From: CAYVQA01 sp045119035
Lineage (GTDB): Bacteria > Bacillota_I > Bacilli_A > ML615J-28 > CAG-313
Direction: 5' to 3'
NCBI GenBank assembly: GCA_045119035.1
Contig: JBGVCU010000025.1
Span: forward strand, 1 to 30,816
Length of the DNA stretch: 30,816 bases
Shown here: in pieces, positions 7,140 through 14,423 of the stretch
Layout of the letters: each line of letters starts with the position of its first letter
Position numbering within the stretch: position 1 is the first letter of the stretch
Translations under genes and position numbers: made by a program
The notes under the pieces: model-generated
The model's database searches: none
What the model saw: only the letters and a program-made list of their open reading frames with translations
What the model was told of the DNA's origin: nothing

Positions 7140-7703
7140 TTACCCAAAGTAAACAGCTTCTGATTTAGGTGTTTCTTTATAAGCTACAGATGTACACTTT
7201 ACATTTGTGTTATTTCTCGTATTAAAATCATCAATACTAATTTGTACAACATCTCTTAACCAGTGTGCTAAATTCTCAGAAGTACTTGGGAAGCTTAAAA
7301 TAGTTATTGAATTTAAAAGTTCTACAATATCAGGATCGTCTATATTTTCTAATGAAAATTTCTGAACCTTAAATTCCTTTGTGCTGTATTCATCGACATC
7401 GTGTATCTCTCTACCTAATGGTAAAAATACCTTCTTAAAAACAGGATCATCACAACATAATAAAGTCTTATGATCTAGAATATCATCAATTAACTTCTTA
7501 AACCAACCAATTTCATTATAATCAAGAACCATGTTATTTACAAGTTCATCAGCCTGTAACTTAATTAGAATAGAAACTGTGTGTCCATGTAAGCCACGAC
7601 ACTTTAGTCTTTTTGAATTGTTCTCGGTGAACTTACAATCTAACTTCTGTGTATGAACTCTGTGTGCTAAATCAGCACTAAACTCTTTCTGAATTGTGTA
7701 CAT
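7140..7703 (-). CDS. queD: 6-carboxy-tetrahydropterin synthase
   Basis: The 187-residue protein has the T-fold QueD signatures: FSADLAHRVH at the N-terminus (first zinc His), CRGLHGHTVSI (catalytic Cys and two zinc His), MVLDYNEIGWFKK, and PSTSENLAHWL near residue 140, plus a C-terminal ETPKSEAVY Glu motif. It turns dihydroneopterin triphosphate into 6-carboxytetrahydropterin, the step after FolE. It is longer than bacterial QueD (about 120 aa) because of an insertion around residues 85-135, as in many phage homologues. The leader contains one copy of the two-hairpin element with a sigma70-like promoter. GAGGAA precedes the ATG. Confidence 0.9.
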   Translation of the reverse strand: MYTIQKEFSADLAHRVHTQKLDCKFTENNSKRLKCRGLHGHTVSILIKLQADELVNNMVLDYNEIGWFKKLIDDILDHKTLLCCDDPVFKKVFLPLGREIHDVDEYSTKEFKVQKFSLENIDDPDIVELLNSITILSFPSTSENLAHWLRDVVQISIDDFNTRNNTNVKCTSVAYKETPKSEAVYFG

Positions 7704-7718
7704 TGATATTCCTCAAAA

Positions 7719-7798
7719 GTGAACTATTAATCTTTAGATCAATCACTTCTATTTACAATCAGAGATCTGATTATAGTTTAAGTACTTTTGATCTTGAA
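7719..7798 (-). promoter_or_regulatory. Two-hairpin leader element A with promoter, upstream of queD
   Basis: On the minus strand, TTCAAG (7793-7798), 17 bp, TATAAT (7770-7775) form a promoter. It is followed by hairpin AATCAGA/TCTGATT, the linker TGTAAATAGAAG, a second hairpin TTGATCT/AGATTAA and the conserved tail AGTTCAC. This is the most diverged of five copies, but both stems keep pairing through compensatory or G-U changes. Confidence 0.65.
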
Positions 7799-7856
7799 AA
7801 TTGTTTGTGTATTTATTGTAGAATAGAATTTTGAAAATGTCAATTATTTTTATTAT

Positions 7857-7886
7857 AAATGATGGCAAAATATTTTGCCATCATTT
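7857..7886. terminator. Terminator of the dUTPase/dCTP-deaminase-like gene
   Basis: A perfect 30-nt palindrome (AAATGATGGCAAAAT and its complement) directly downstream of the gene ending at 7893, followed by TTTATAAT on the minus strand. Confidence 0.75.
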
Positions 7887-7892
7887 AAATAA

Positions 7893-8384
7893 TTAGTTAT
7901 AAGTATTTGTATCATACTTAGAATTTAAACCATATGAACCATTATATTGCTTTAATGCTTCTGCTTTAAAGTTTAAATATTGGCCGACCCTTGCACCTTT
8001 TTGTATCTTTAAAGGGCCACATGTTACATGCAAAACACCTGCCATAACACCATTATAACCGGAATCATATAATCCTGATGTAATAAAACAACCATTACGA
8101 TTTAGTGTAGATCTTGTAATTACCCAACCTGCTTCATCAGCACCTACTTTGATAATATTCTGCATAATAATCTGATATGCACCAACAGGCAGATGCCAAA
8201 AGCCATCATTATCTGGAATAATCTCAGTATTGCTTCTATGGGTTTTGTTGTTTGCAGCATCAATTGTGAATTCTTCAACACCAATTCTAAAAACTTTATC
8301 AAGTTTTAAATCAATAGCATTTGGTTGAATATCATCAGCCTCAACATTAGTTAAAGTTGTATTAGAGTTAATTGTATGTATCAT
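7893..8384 (-). CDS. dUTPase/dCTP deaminase-fold protein
   Basis: The 163-residue protein shows the conserved motifs of the trimeric dUTPase/dCTP deaminase superfamily in order: IQPNAIDLKL (motif 1), ITRSTLNRNG (motif 2, near residue 90), SGLYDSGYNGVM (motif 3, near 103), QKGARVGQY (motif 4, near 128) and YNGSYGLNSKYD near the C-terminus. The length and the 'QPNAIDL' start favour the dCTP-deaminase branch, which makes dUTP from dCTP; hydrolysis of dUTP to dUMP is the other possibility. It would adjust the pyrimidine pool for the AT-rich genome. AAAGGA precedes the ATG and a strong hairpin follows the stop. Confidence 0.8.
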   Translation of the reverse strand: MIHTINSNTTLTNVEADDIQPNAIDLKLDKVFRIGVEEFTIDAANNKTHRSNTEIIPDNDGFWHLPVGAYQIIMQNIIKVGADEAGWVITRSTLNRNGCFITSGLYDSGYNGVMAGVLHVTCGPLKIQKGARVGQYLNFKAEALKQYNGSYGLNSKYDTNTYN

Positions 8385-8404
8385 ATAACATCCTTTAAAA
8401 ATAA

Positions 8405-8629
8405 TTACACATAATTCAATGGATCTTTTAATCCTAATTCTTTAAACGCTTTTAATCTACCACTGCAAGAGTGACAGATTCCACATGCATTGCCATTATC
8501 ATCTGGGCCATGATAGCATGTCCAAGTATCTTCAAATGGAACACCAAGCATAATTTTATAATGAATTGATGAAATTGTAAAGAAAAATTTTGCAGGAATT
8601 ATGCAAAATTTAAATTTTTGAAATGTGAA
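8405..8629 (-). pseudogene. queC: C-terminal remnant of QueC (7-cyano-7-deazaguanine synthase)
   Basis: The last 75 codons of this frame end with LGVPFEDTWTCYHG, then CGICHSCSGRLKAF and LGLKDPLNYV. This is the QueC C-terminus with its four zinc cysteines. Upstream, the frame meets TGA at 8630-8632. Above that, a short in-phase stretch (SMPLEIEITMFLLK, to about 8683) may be decayed QueC sequence. The ATP-binding SGGxDS motif of the N-terminal half is absent from the window. No ATG with a Shine-Dalgarno gives a plausible protein, so it is called a remnant. The rest of 8385-8756, including a run of seven G at about 8699, holds nothing else I can identify. Confidence 0.75.
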
Positions 8630-8756
8630 TCATTTTAAAAGAAACATAGTTATTTCAATTTCTAGAGGCATTGAAAACATCATACCAATGGTTTTGATGG
8701 GGGGGTGTCATTTTAAAAATAAACTGAATTGAATCAGTTTATTTTGTATTTAAAGA

Positions 8757-9065
8757 TTAAAAATCAACTAATGACCATTTCTTCTTCTTTGGATCATACT
8801 GAAGAACAATATCATCGCCAAGATGTGAACCCTCAAGATACACTGTTCCAATTGCATCTAAACTACTGTCATCTGCTGCTCTTTTTGCTTTCCTTACGCA
8901 TGCGAAGAAATCACCCTCACCACCATCATAAGCTGCGCCAAAATCACGATCACCGGTCGCCCACTCAAAGTCATTTAAACCATTAGCAATTGCAACTAAG
9001 AACTCCTCAATCTGCTTATTATTGTACTGCGAAGCTTCTGAAATCATCTTTGAAAATTTTTTCAT
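8757..9065 (-). CDS. Unknown protein with capsid-targeting-like N-terminus, 102 aa
   Basis: I place the start at 9065 rather than further upstream because AGGAG lies 7 nt before this ATG. The protein then begins MKKFSKMISEASQ. This resembles the T4 capsid-targeting peptide, with I-S-E followed by A as a possible prohead-protease cut. The body (EEFLVAIANGLNDFEWATG, then DGGEGDFFACVRKAKRAAD) is unrecognised, and the C-terminus is KKKKWSLVDF. A hairpin lies upstream at 9111-9137. It might be an internal head protein; that is inference from the N-terminus only. Confidence 0.65.
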   Translation of the reverse strand: MKKFSKMISEASQYNNKQIEEFLVAIANGLNDFEWATGDRDFGAAYDGGEGDFFACVRKAKRAADDSSLDAIGTVYLEGSHLGDDIVLQYDPKKKKWSLVDF

Positions 9066-9110
9066 ATATTCTCCTATAATTAAATTATACACAATCAATG
9101 TATGCACATA

Positions 9111-9137
9111 AGAACCTGCACATTTTAAGCAGGTTCT
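9111..9137. terminator. Terminator after the first DUF285 gene
   Basis: AGAACCTGC and GCAGGTTCT form a 9-bp stem with a 9-nt loop between the genes ending at 9151 and starting at 9065. Confidence 0.55.
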
Positions 9138-9150
9138 AAATTATTTTAAA

Positions 9151-10095
9151 TTAATACCACTTAGGTTCATGTCTTTCAAGAGGTGAGTTATCGAACATAT
9201 CGTGCATATCTTTAACGTTTGAAACATCCCACTTAGATACATCGCCATTGAATTTGGAATCAGCAAACATAAGACCCATATCTTCAACATTTGAAACATC
9301 CCACTTTGAAATGTCGCCATTGAAACTAGCCCCGTTGAACATGCAAGACATATCTTTAACATTTGAAACATCCCACTTTGAAATGTCACCATTGAATTTA
9401 GATGCATCGAATGTGCAAACCATTTTTCTAACATTTGAAACATCCCACTTCGAAATGTCTCCATTGAAACTAGATCCGGAGAACATACCACCCATATCTT
9501 TAACATTAGAAACATCCCACTTTGAAATGTCACCATTGAATCTAGAATAATAGAACATGCAATTCATATCTTTAACGTTTGAGGTATCCCATTTTGAAAT
9601 ATCACCGTTGAACTTAGAATGATCGAACAACTCTCTCATATCAGTAATCTTTGATGTATCGATAAAGTTAAGATCACAATTAAAACCTTGTTCTTCGATT
9701 GTATCTTCAATAATTTTCTTTAATTCATCTTTAGTTTTAGGTTGAACATAGTGTCTTGATTTCTTTGTATTCTCAATATATGCTTCAAGATCATCTAAAT
9801 AACTTGAATAATCATCTTCAATGTCTGAGATTTGATCTACAACGTCATCATTTTGTGTCTTTTCAATATAATCAACTAATGTATTATATGCAGATGCAAT
9901 TTCAGATGGATTATTTTTTACAGATATAATATCAGTTACTGTATCTTTAACATCATCAATATCATCATCAACAACAATTGTGTTAACTATACTGATGAGC
10001 ATATCCTTTAACCTCTTTTCTGTCTTTGAATGCTTGATTAAAGTTATAATAGCTAACTTTTCATTAGATTCATTTAAATAATGTTTATGTAACAT
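9151..10095 (-). CDS. DUF285 (BspA-like) repeat protein, 6 repeats
   Basis: The 314-residue protein starts MLHKHYLNES at 10095. GGGG lies 7 nt upstream, and the same start is used by the paralogue at 14325. Residues 1-120 are a charged helical region. Residues 120-165 hold the conserved RPKTK/QPKTKDEL...CDLNFIDTS module. Six 25-residue repeats of the type FNGDISKWDVSNV-xxM-xxMF follow, with a C-terminal cap SPLERHEPKWY. DUF285 repeats form a right-handed leucine-rich-type stack, known mainly from bacterial surface proteins; their role in phages is not established. The N-terminal LNE-S looks like a prohead-protease site. The promoter is TATAAATA-type, so the product is late. Confidence 0.85.
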   Translation of the reverse strand: MLHKHYLNESNEKLAIITLIKHSKTEKRLKDMLISIVNTIVVDDDIDDVKDTVTDIISVKNNPSEIASAYNTLVDYIEKTQNDDVVDQISDIEDDYSSYLDDLEAYIENTKKSRHYVQPKTKDELKKIIEDTIEEQGFNCDLNFIDTSKITDMRELFDHSKFNGDISKWDTSNVKDMNCMFYYSRFNGDISKWDVSNVKDMGGMFSGSSFNGDISKWDVSNVRKMVCTFDASKFNGDISKWDVSNVKDMSCMFNGASFNGDISKWDVSNVEDMGLMFADSKFNGDVSKWDVSNVKDMHDMFDNSPLERHEPKWY

Positions 10096-10120
10096 ATTTT
10101 TAACCCCAAAAAATCTAATA

Positions 10121-10128
10121 TATTTATA
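10121..10128 (-). promoter_or_regulatory. T4-type late promoter for the 10095 DUF285 gene
   Basis: TATAAATA on the minus strand, 26 bp from the ATG; the surrounding 40 bp are nearly identical to those before the 10714 and 14325 genes. Confidence 0.7.
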
Positions 10129-10142
10129 ATATAATTTAAATA

Positions 10143-10171
10143 AAAAATCCACTTTATTTAAGTGGATTTTT
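10143..10171. terminator. Terminator of the 10714 DUF285 gene
   Basis: AAAAATCCACTT-TATTT-AAGTGGATTTTT, 12-bp perfect stem, AAATCCACTT family. Confidence 0.8.
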
Positions 10172-10180
10172 AAATTATTT

Positions 10181-10714
10181 TTAATCTATTAAATCTTCGT
10201 ACCAATCAGGTTCATTACCTTCAAGTGGAGATCCATGAAACATATTATCCATCTCTTCAACATTTGAAACATTCCACTTTGAGATATCGCCTTTGAATCT
10301 AGAGAACTCAAACATGCCGGTCATATCTACAACATTTGAAACATCCCATTTTGAAATGTCTCCATTGAAATCAGATCTCCAGAACATGCTGTACATATCT
10401 TCAACATTTGAAACATCCCATTTTGAAATATCACCGTTAAAAGCAGAATCAGCAAACATAGCACTCATATTTTCAACATTTGAAACATCCCACTTTGAGA
10501 TGTCTCCGTTGAAGCCGGATCCCCAAAACAATTGCCTCATATCTTTAATTAAAGAAGTATCAATAAAGTTAAGATCACAATCATAACCTTTTTCTTTAAT
10601 TGTTTCTTCAATAATTTTCTTTAATTCAGCTTTAGTTTTAGGTCTAACAGTATATTCTGACTCATGTAATCTTCGTAAACGTCTAGATTCATTTAAATAA
10701 TGCTCATACAACAT
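10181..10714 (-). CDS. DUF285 (BspA-like) repeat protein, 4 repeats
   Basis: The 177-residue paralogue starts MLYEHYLNES. It lacks the 100-residue helical region of the longer members and goes directly to the VRPKTKAELKKII...CDLNFIDTS module. It has four repeats (residues about 67-165) and the cap SPLEGNEPDWYEDLID. Two (L/I)-x-E-S sites are present near the N-terminus (YLNES and RLHES). The gene has its own TATAAATA promoter and terminator, so each DUF285 gene is an independent cassette. Function unknown; a structural or injected virion protein is the favoured inference. Confidence 0.85.
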   Translation of the reverse strand: MLYEHYLNESRRLRRLHESEYTVRPKTKAELKKIIEETIKEKGYDCDLNFIDTSLIKDMRQLFWGSGFNGDISKWDVSNVENMSAMFADSAFNGDISKWDVSNVEDMYSMFWRSDFNGDISKWDVSNVVDMTGMFEFSRFKGDISKWNVSNVEEMDNMFHGSPLEGNEPDWYEDLID

Positions 10715-10738
10715 ATTTTAACTCTAAAAAATCTAATA

Positions 10739-10746
10739 TATTTATA
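10739..10746 (-). promoter_or_regulatory. T4-type late promoter for the 10714 DUF285 gene
   Basis: TATAAATA on the minus strand, 25 bp from the ATG. Just upstream is half of an AAATCCACTT terminator (left arm only, about 10760), which suggests a deletion there. The gap 10790-10926 shows nothing else. Confidence 0.7.
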
Positions 10747-10926
10747 ATATAATTTTAAATAAAAAAATCCACTTTATTTAAATTTGCACATTTTACATTA
10801 AAAACATAACATAAAAAGTAACCATAACACCCAAATCAGAATATTCAAATTCTCTGTCTATTTAACACCAGTGTCGTCATGTTCACTTTGTAAGCCTTGA
10901 AGGCACTTAAATGCATTCTGAAATTT

Positions 10927-11109
10927 TCATCTTGTTTCCTGGTTTTCACTATCCTTTAAAGCTTTAAAAGTGCCTTGCAACACACCTAGTGCTTTTGCAA
11001 CTACAATCATTTCAGCAGCATCTTCATCGATGTCGAGGCATTTATTCAGGTAATTTTCAAGTGAACAAATGATTGTTTTGAGTGTTGATTCCGAGATATC
11101 TACTTTCAT
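10927..11109 (-). CDS. Unknown small helical protein, 60 aa
   Basis: Starts MKVDISESTLKTIICSLENY with GGAG 7 nt upstream. Predicted fully helical and acidic, with DIDEDAAEMIVVAKALGVLQG in the middle. No motif recognised; a coiled or helix-bundle regulator is possible. Confidence 0.6.
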   Translation of the reverse strand: MKVDISESTLKTIICSLENYLNKCLDIDEDAAEMIVVAKALGVLQGTFKALKDSENQETR

Positions 11110-11294
11110 TTTTAACTCCGTTTTAACAAAATTGTTTTAACAGAACTGAATTACAACAATCGCAATGCATGTAGATACTGCAACTAGAATAATTCATTGT
11201 CATTTTCCTTATATGTCTCAAAAATAAAAAAATCTCCTGAGTTTTCAAGAGGTTTCTTTTAAATGCTTAGAATTTTTTAAAATTTAATTTCTTA

Positions 11295-11684
11295 TCAAAC
11301 AGTAAAGAATTCCTTGTTTAAATTATAGATATCACTATCTTTTACATAAACATTATAATCTACATTTAATTTAGCGTTTTTAAAGAATTTTTGATATTGT
11401 TCATCAACCTCAAATGGAACCTCATCATGAAACGATGTTTCATCAAAGTTAAACATTCTATCTAAAAAGAAATAACCGCTTTTATCCCACAAATGATCTG
11501 TAAAGGAAACTCGATACTTATATTTATACTTATATTTGAATTTAGTTATTTTAATTGTTAACCTAAGTCTCATTCCTTCTGGTGTTCGAATTAAAGTTCT
11601 ACCATCTTCTTTAACTTCTACATCAGATGGTTTTAATTTTAATTGTCTCCATTTTGATTCATTTAAAAATTGTGTAAAGTCCAT
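11295..11684 (-). CDS. Unknown protein with capsid-targeting-like N-terminus, 129 aa
   Basis: Starts MDFTQFLNESKWRQ, preceded by AGGAG. The FLNE-S tract matches the start of the DUF285 proteins and the T4 capsid-targeting pattern. The body is beta-rich, with a Lys-Tyr alternation (KYKYKYKYR, near residue 50) encoded by a short microsatellite at about 11516-11540. The C-terminal half is acidic. No family recognised. The shared leader with otherwise unrelated neighbours suggests a common fate, such as packaging in the head. Confidence 0.65.
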   Translation of the reverse strand: MDFTQFLNESKWRQLKLKPSDVEVKEDGRTLIRTPEGMRLRLTIKITKFKYKYKYKYRVSFTDHLWDKSGYFFLDRMFNFDETSFHDEVPFEVDEQYQKFFKNAKLNVDYNVYVKDSDIYNLNKEFFTV

Positions 11685-11738
11685 TTTAATCTCCTAAGTA
11701 TTTTGCAGGATCTTTTAATCCTGCATTTTCAATAATCT

Positions 11739-11951
11739 CTAATTTTTTCCAAACAAGAAGTTTTCTTGTGCTAAAGATAAAAATTTTAATCCTAAATCTG
11801 TAATATCATAGCCGTGATTCTTAGGATTATACTTGATTAAACCGTCATGGGTCATTCTTGCAAAAGTTGTTGAACGATAACCACTAGGATTTTTTCCATG
11901 AGGTACAACTGCAAAAGAAATCGCCATTAATTCATCTAGATAATTTTTCAT
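11739..11951 (-). CDS. Small putative winged-helix protein, 70 aa
   Basis: Residues 28-60 (STTFARMTHDGLIKYNPKNHGYDITDLGLKFL) read like the recognition helix and wing of a small winged-helix domain: hydrophobic helix, then a turn, a Y-x-I strand and a final helix. AAGGA-type Shine-Dalgarno upstream. It could be a phage DNA-binding regulator; the assignment rests on pattern only. Confidence 0.55.
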   Translation of the reverse strand: MKNYLDELMAISFAVVPHGKNPSGYRSTTFARMTHDGLIKYNPKNHGYDITDLGLKFLSLAQENFLFGKN

Positions 11952-11972
11952 AGTTTTCCTTTTAAAATTTGT

Positions 11973-12146
11973 TTACAAAAGAACGTGCTCTTCTTCGTCG
12001 CCATATTGTTGTTCAACATAAAGTAGAATCTGGTCATCGTAACCGCAGTAAGCACCGCCATCATCACGGTACTGAATTTTTACTTCGATGTTTCCATGCT
12101 CTTCCTTAATCTCTTCTAATTCAGCGATTAACTCTTCAATAGTCAT
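11973..12146 (-). CDS. Small acidic phage protein, 57 aa
   Basis: The frame starts MTIEELIAELEEIKEEHGNI at 12146 with AAGGA upstream and ends EEEHVLL. The start (helix, then a GNIEVKIQYR strand) matches a small protein type that I have seen repeatedly in phages; its function is unknown. It is next to, and in the same direction as, the lytic transglycosylase gene. Confidence 0.7.
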   Translation of the reverse strand: MTIEELIAELEEIKEEHGNIEVKIQYRDDGGAYCGYDDQILLYVEQQYGDEEEHVLL

Positions 12147-12156
12147 GGTGTTTTCC

Positions 12157-12858
12157 TTATAATTTAGTGTGTTTTGAATCTTTAATTGTACCTAAGAATT
12201 TTTCAACTCTTGCAATGTACAATTCTTCTGTTCCTAGACCTTTATACGTATTATACACTTTCTTCCATGCTTTTGCCCGCATTGTGATTGAGTGTGTTTC
12301 TTCATTTATATTTGTGATGCGCATATAATAATACACAGCACAGAGCGCAATACTAAATTTTACATTTGTTAGTAAATTATCTTTTAAAGATAATTGTGGA
12401 TTGTAGAATCTCATAACATCACAATAAGATGTAACATCAGTGCTTTTTAATCGCTTTAAAATATATTCTGCTGTATCCACTCTAAATTGGGCAATACCGT
12501 AATTCTTATAATTGTTTGCTGAATATTCATACTTTGCGGTGCCTAGATGAGTTTCTGTGATCATGGTCTCAAGAACTAATGTGTTCAAATTGCGCTTATT
12601 AACATCTTTAAGATTATGAATGGAACTAGTAACATATGCAATAGTCATTTTCATTCTTTTATAATCTAATGTCTTGCCACCTTTATGATATTCTATGTGT
12701 TTTGTAGTATTTTTAAATGATTTGTGTTTTGGAGAATTTATCATCTTAATGATGAAGATGCCGTTTTCATCAGCATCTCTACCAGATTTAAATGGTTCTG
12801 TAAAAATTAGCAGAAACGCGAGCATTGATAATATTAAAATACAAATAAAACTTTTCAT
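12157..12858 (-). CDS. Membrane-anchored lytic transglycosylase-like protein
   Basis: I take the start at 12858 (AAGGATGTT upstream), giving 233 residues. The N-terminus MKSFICILILSMLAFLLIF is a signal anchor or signal peptide, so the enzyme acts outside the inner membrane. The body has the SLT-type elements: Glu in MITETHLGT (candidate catalytic residue), NYGIAQFRVDTAEYIL, and a late AWKKVYNTYKGLGTEELYIARV that matches the YN-G-Y-RV end of the family. It should cut peptidoglycan glycan strands, for lysis or for entry. No holin is adjacent. Confidence 0.7.
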   Translation of the reverse strand: MKSFICILILSMLAFLLIFTEPFKSGRDADENGIFIIKMINSPKHKSFKNTTKHIEYHKGGKTLDYKRMKMTIAYVTSSIHNLKDVNKRNLNTLVLETMITETHLGTAKYEYSANNYKNYGIAQFRVDTAEYILKRLKSTDVTSYCDVMRFYNPQLSLKDNLLTNVKFSIALCAVYYYMRITNINEETHSITMRAKAWKKVYNTYKGLGTEELYIARVEKFLGTIKDSKHTKL

Positions 12859-12882
12859 AACATCCTTACAATTGACGAACAA

Positions 12883-13081
12883 TCCATTATTTACATTTTA
12901 ACATTTACAACACAAAATGTCAACTGTTTTTTAGATGATAAATAAAGATTAAATTTATGTCTTTCCTCTGTAATCTCAATAATACATGTTCGCGCTCATC
13001 TTAATACTTCAATTTCATTCATCGTGCTCACCACTGTCTCTGTTTAAATCTGATCAATCATGTAATCTCAACTGTTGCATA
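12883..13081. other. Gene-poor gap
   Basis: Nothing convincing. One minus-strand frame (13022 down to 12891) is open except for one TGA at its ninth codon and might be a decayed small gene. Confidence 0.3.
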
Positions 13082-13124
13082 TATGAACTTAAAGGTTCAT
13101 ATTTTTATCCGTTGGTTTTATATA
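13082..13124 (+). repeat. Dispersed hairpin element, copy 2
   Basis: TATGAAC-TTAAAG-GTTCATA followed by TTTTTATCCGTTGGTTTTAT. Its right end is fused to the terminator hairpin at 13125. Confidence 0.75.
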
Positions 13125-13151
13125 AAAATCCACTTTATTTAAGTGGATTTT
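13125..13151. terminator. Terminator of the 14325 DUF285 gene
   Basis: AAAATCCACTT-TATTT-AAGTGGATTTT, AAATCCACTT family. Confidence 0.75.
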
Positions 13152-13158
13152 AAATTAT

Positions 13159-14325
13159 TTAATCTTTATACCAATCAGGTTCATTACCTTCAAGTGGTGA
13201 GTATTCAAACATAAACGACATATCTTTAACATTCGAAACATCCCACTTTGAAATGTCTCCATTGAAATCAGAGCCCCAGAACATCTCATCCATATTTTCA
13301 ACGTTTGAAACATCCCACTTTGAGATATCACCATTAAATTTAGATTGACAGAACATATCAACCATGTTTTCAACGTTTGAAACATCCCATTTTGAAATGT
13401 CATTGTTGAATTTAGAGGTAAAGAACATGCGACACATATTCTTAACATTTGAAACATCCCATTTTGAAATGTCTCCATTGAATTTAGAATATGCAAACAT
13501 AGCACTCATATTTTCAACTTTTGAAACATCCCATTTTGAAATATCTCCATTGAAATCAGATTCGGCGAACATGTTAGTCATAGATTTAACATTTGAAACA
13601 TCCCACTTTGAAATGTCACCGTTGAATTTAGAGCCGTCAAACATATATCTCATATCTCTAACATTTGAGACATTCCATTTACTGATATCACCATTGAAGT
13701 TAGATTCTGCAAACATATATTTCATGTCTCTAACATTTGAAACATTCCACTTTGAAATATCACCATTGAAGTTAGATTCTGCAAACATATATTTCATGTC
13801 TCTAACATTTGAAACATTCCACTTTGAAATGTCGCCATTGAACTCATATTCACAGAACAATTCGCTCATATCTGTTATCAAAGATGTATCAATGAAATTT
13901 AGATCACAATTGTTACCTTGCTCTTTAATTGTTTCATTAATGATATACATTAATTCATCTTTAGTTTTAGGTTGAACATAGTGTCTTGATTTCTTTGTAT
14001 TCTCAATATATGCTTCAAGATCATTTAAATAACTTGAATAATCATCTTCAATGTCTGAGATTTGATCTATAACGTCATCATTTTGTGTCTTTTCAATGTA
14101 ATCAACTAATGTATTATATGCAGATGCAATTTCAGATGGATTATTTTTTACAGATATAATATCAGTTATTGTAACTTTAACATCATCAATATCATCATCA
14201 ACAACAATTGTGTTGACTATACTGATGAGCATATCCTTTAACTTCTTTTCTGTCTTTGAATGCTTGATTAAAGTTATAATAGCTAACTTTTCATTAGATT
14301 CATTTAAATAATGTTTATGTAACAT
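13159..14325 (-). CDS. DUF285 (BspA-like) repeat protein, 9 repeats
   Basis: The 388-residue paralogue starts MLHKHYLNESNEKLA. Its first 125 residues are almost identical to those of the 10095 gene, so the two are a recent duplication. Nine 25-residue FNGDISKW(D/N)VSNV repeats follow, and the cap is SPLEGNEPDWYKD. Repeats 1 and 2 are identical in protein, and the DNA of the two units around 13690-13840 is nearly identical, showing recent expansion. Positions after the conserved VSNV-x-x-M and the M-F step vary. LNE-S and the late promoter suggest a virion protein processed by the prohead protease. No signal peptide, so it is not exported in the standard way. Confidence 0.87.
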   Translation of the reverse strand: MLHKHYLNESNEKLAIITLIKHSKTEKKLKDMLISIVNTIVVDDDIDDVKVTITDIISVKNNPSEIASAYNTLVDYIEKTQNDDVIDQISDIEDDYSSYLNDLEAYIENTKKSRHYVQPKTKDELMYIINETIKEQGNNCDLNFIDTSLITDMSELFCEYEFNGDISKWNVSNVRDMKYMFAESNFNGDISKWNVSNVRDMKYMFAESNFNGDISKWNVSNVRDMRYMFDGSKFNGDISKWDVSNVKSMTNMFAESDFNGDISKWDVSKVENMSAMFAYSKFNGDISKWDVSNVKNMCRMFFTSKFNNDISKWDVSNVENMVDMFCQSKFNGDISKWDVSNVENMDEMFWGSDFNGDISKWDVSNVKDMSFMFEYSPLEGNEPDWYKD

Positions 14326-14350
14326 ATTTTAACCCCAAAAAAATCTAATA

Positions 14351-14358
14351 TATTTATA
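14351..14358 (-). promoter_or_regulatory. T4-type late promoter for the 14325 DUF285 gene
   Basis: TATAAATA on the minus strand, 26 bp from the ATG, in the same sequence context as the other DUF285 promoters. Confidence 0.7.
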
Positions 14359-14373
14359 ATATAATTTAAATAA

Positions 14374-14399
14374 AAAATCCACTTAAACAAGTGGATTTT
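14374..14399. terminator. Terminator after the degenerate DUF285 copy
   Basis: AAAATCCACTT-AAAC-AAGTGGATTTT, AAATCCACTT family. Confidence 0.8.
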
Positions 14400-14423
14400 A
14401 AATTATTTTAATTTATTTTAAAT

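Noticed and set aside
7719..7785. preQ1 riboswitch upstream of queD
   Set aside because: The leader has two simple hairpins that also precede unrelated genes; no preQ1 aptamer signature is visible.
8640..8756. Intact split or intron-containing QueC
   Set aside because: No N-terminal SGGxDS half and no intron or intein features are found nearby; a remnant is simpler.
9141..9550. Overlapping repetitive frames on both strands inside the DUF285 genes (also 10293-10586, 13155-13505, 13364-13975)
   Set aside because: They are a by-product of the 75-bp repeat: any frame stays open once it is open in one unit. They have no ribosome site or promoter.
11123..11203. Cys-rich mini-gene of 24-26 aa on the minus strand
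   Set aside because: A ribosome site is present, but the peptide shows no pattern and is short enough to be chance.
12891..13022. Possible small gene with one in-frame TGA, or evidence of UGA recoding
   Set aside because: UGA is used as a genuine stop elsewhere (for example the ATGA/TTGA overlaps at 4851 and 18585), and the frame is too short to be convincing as a pseudogene.
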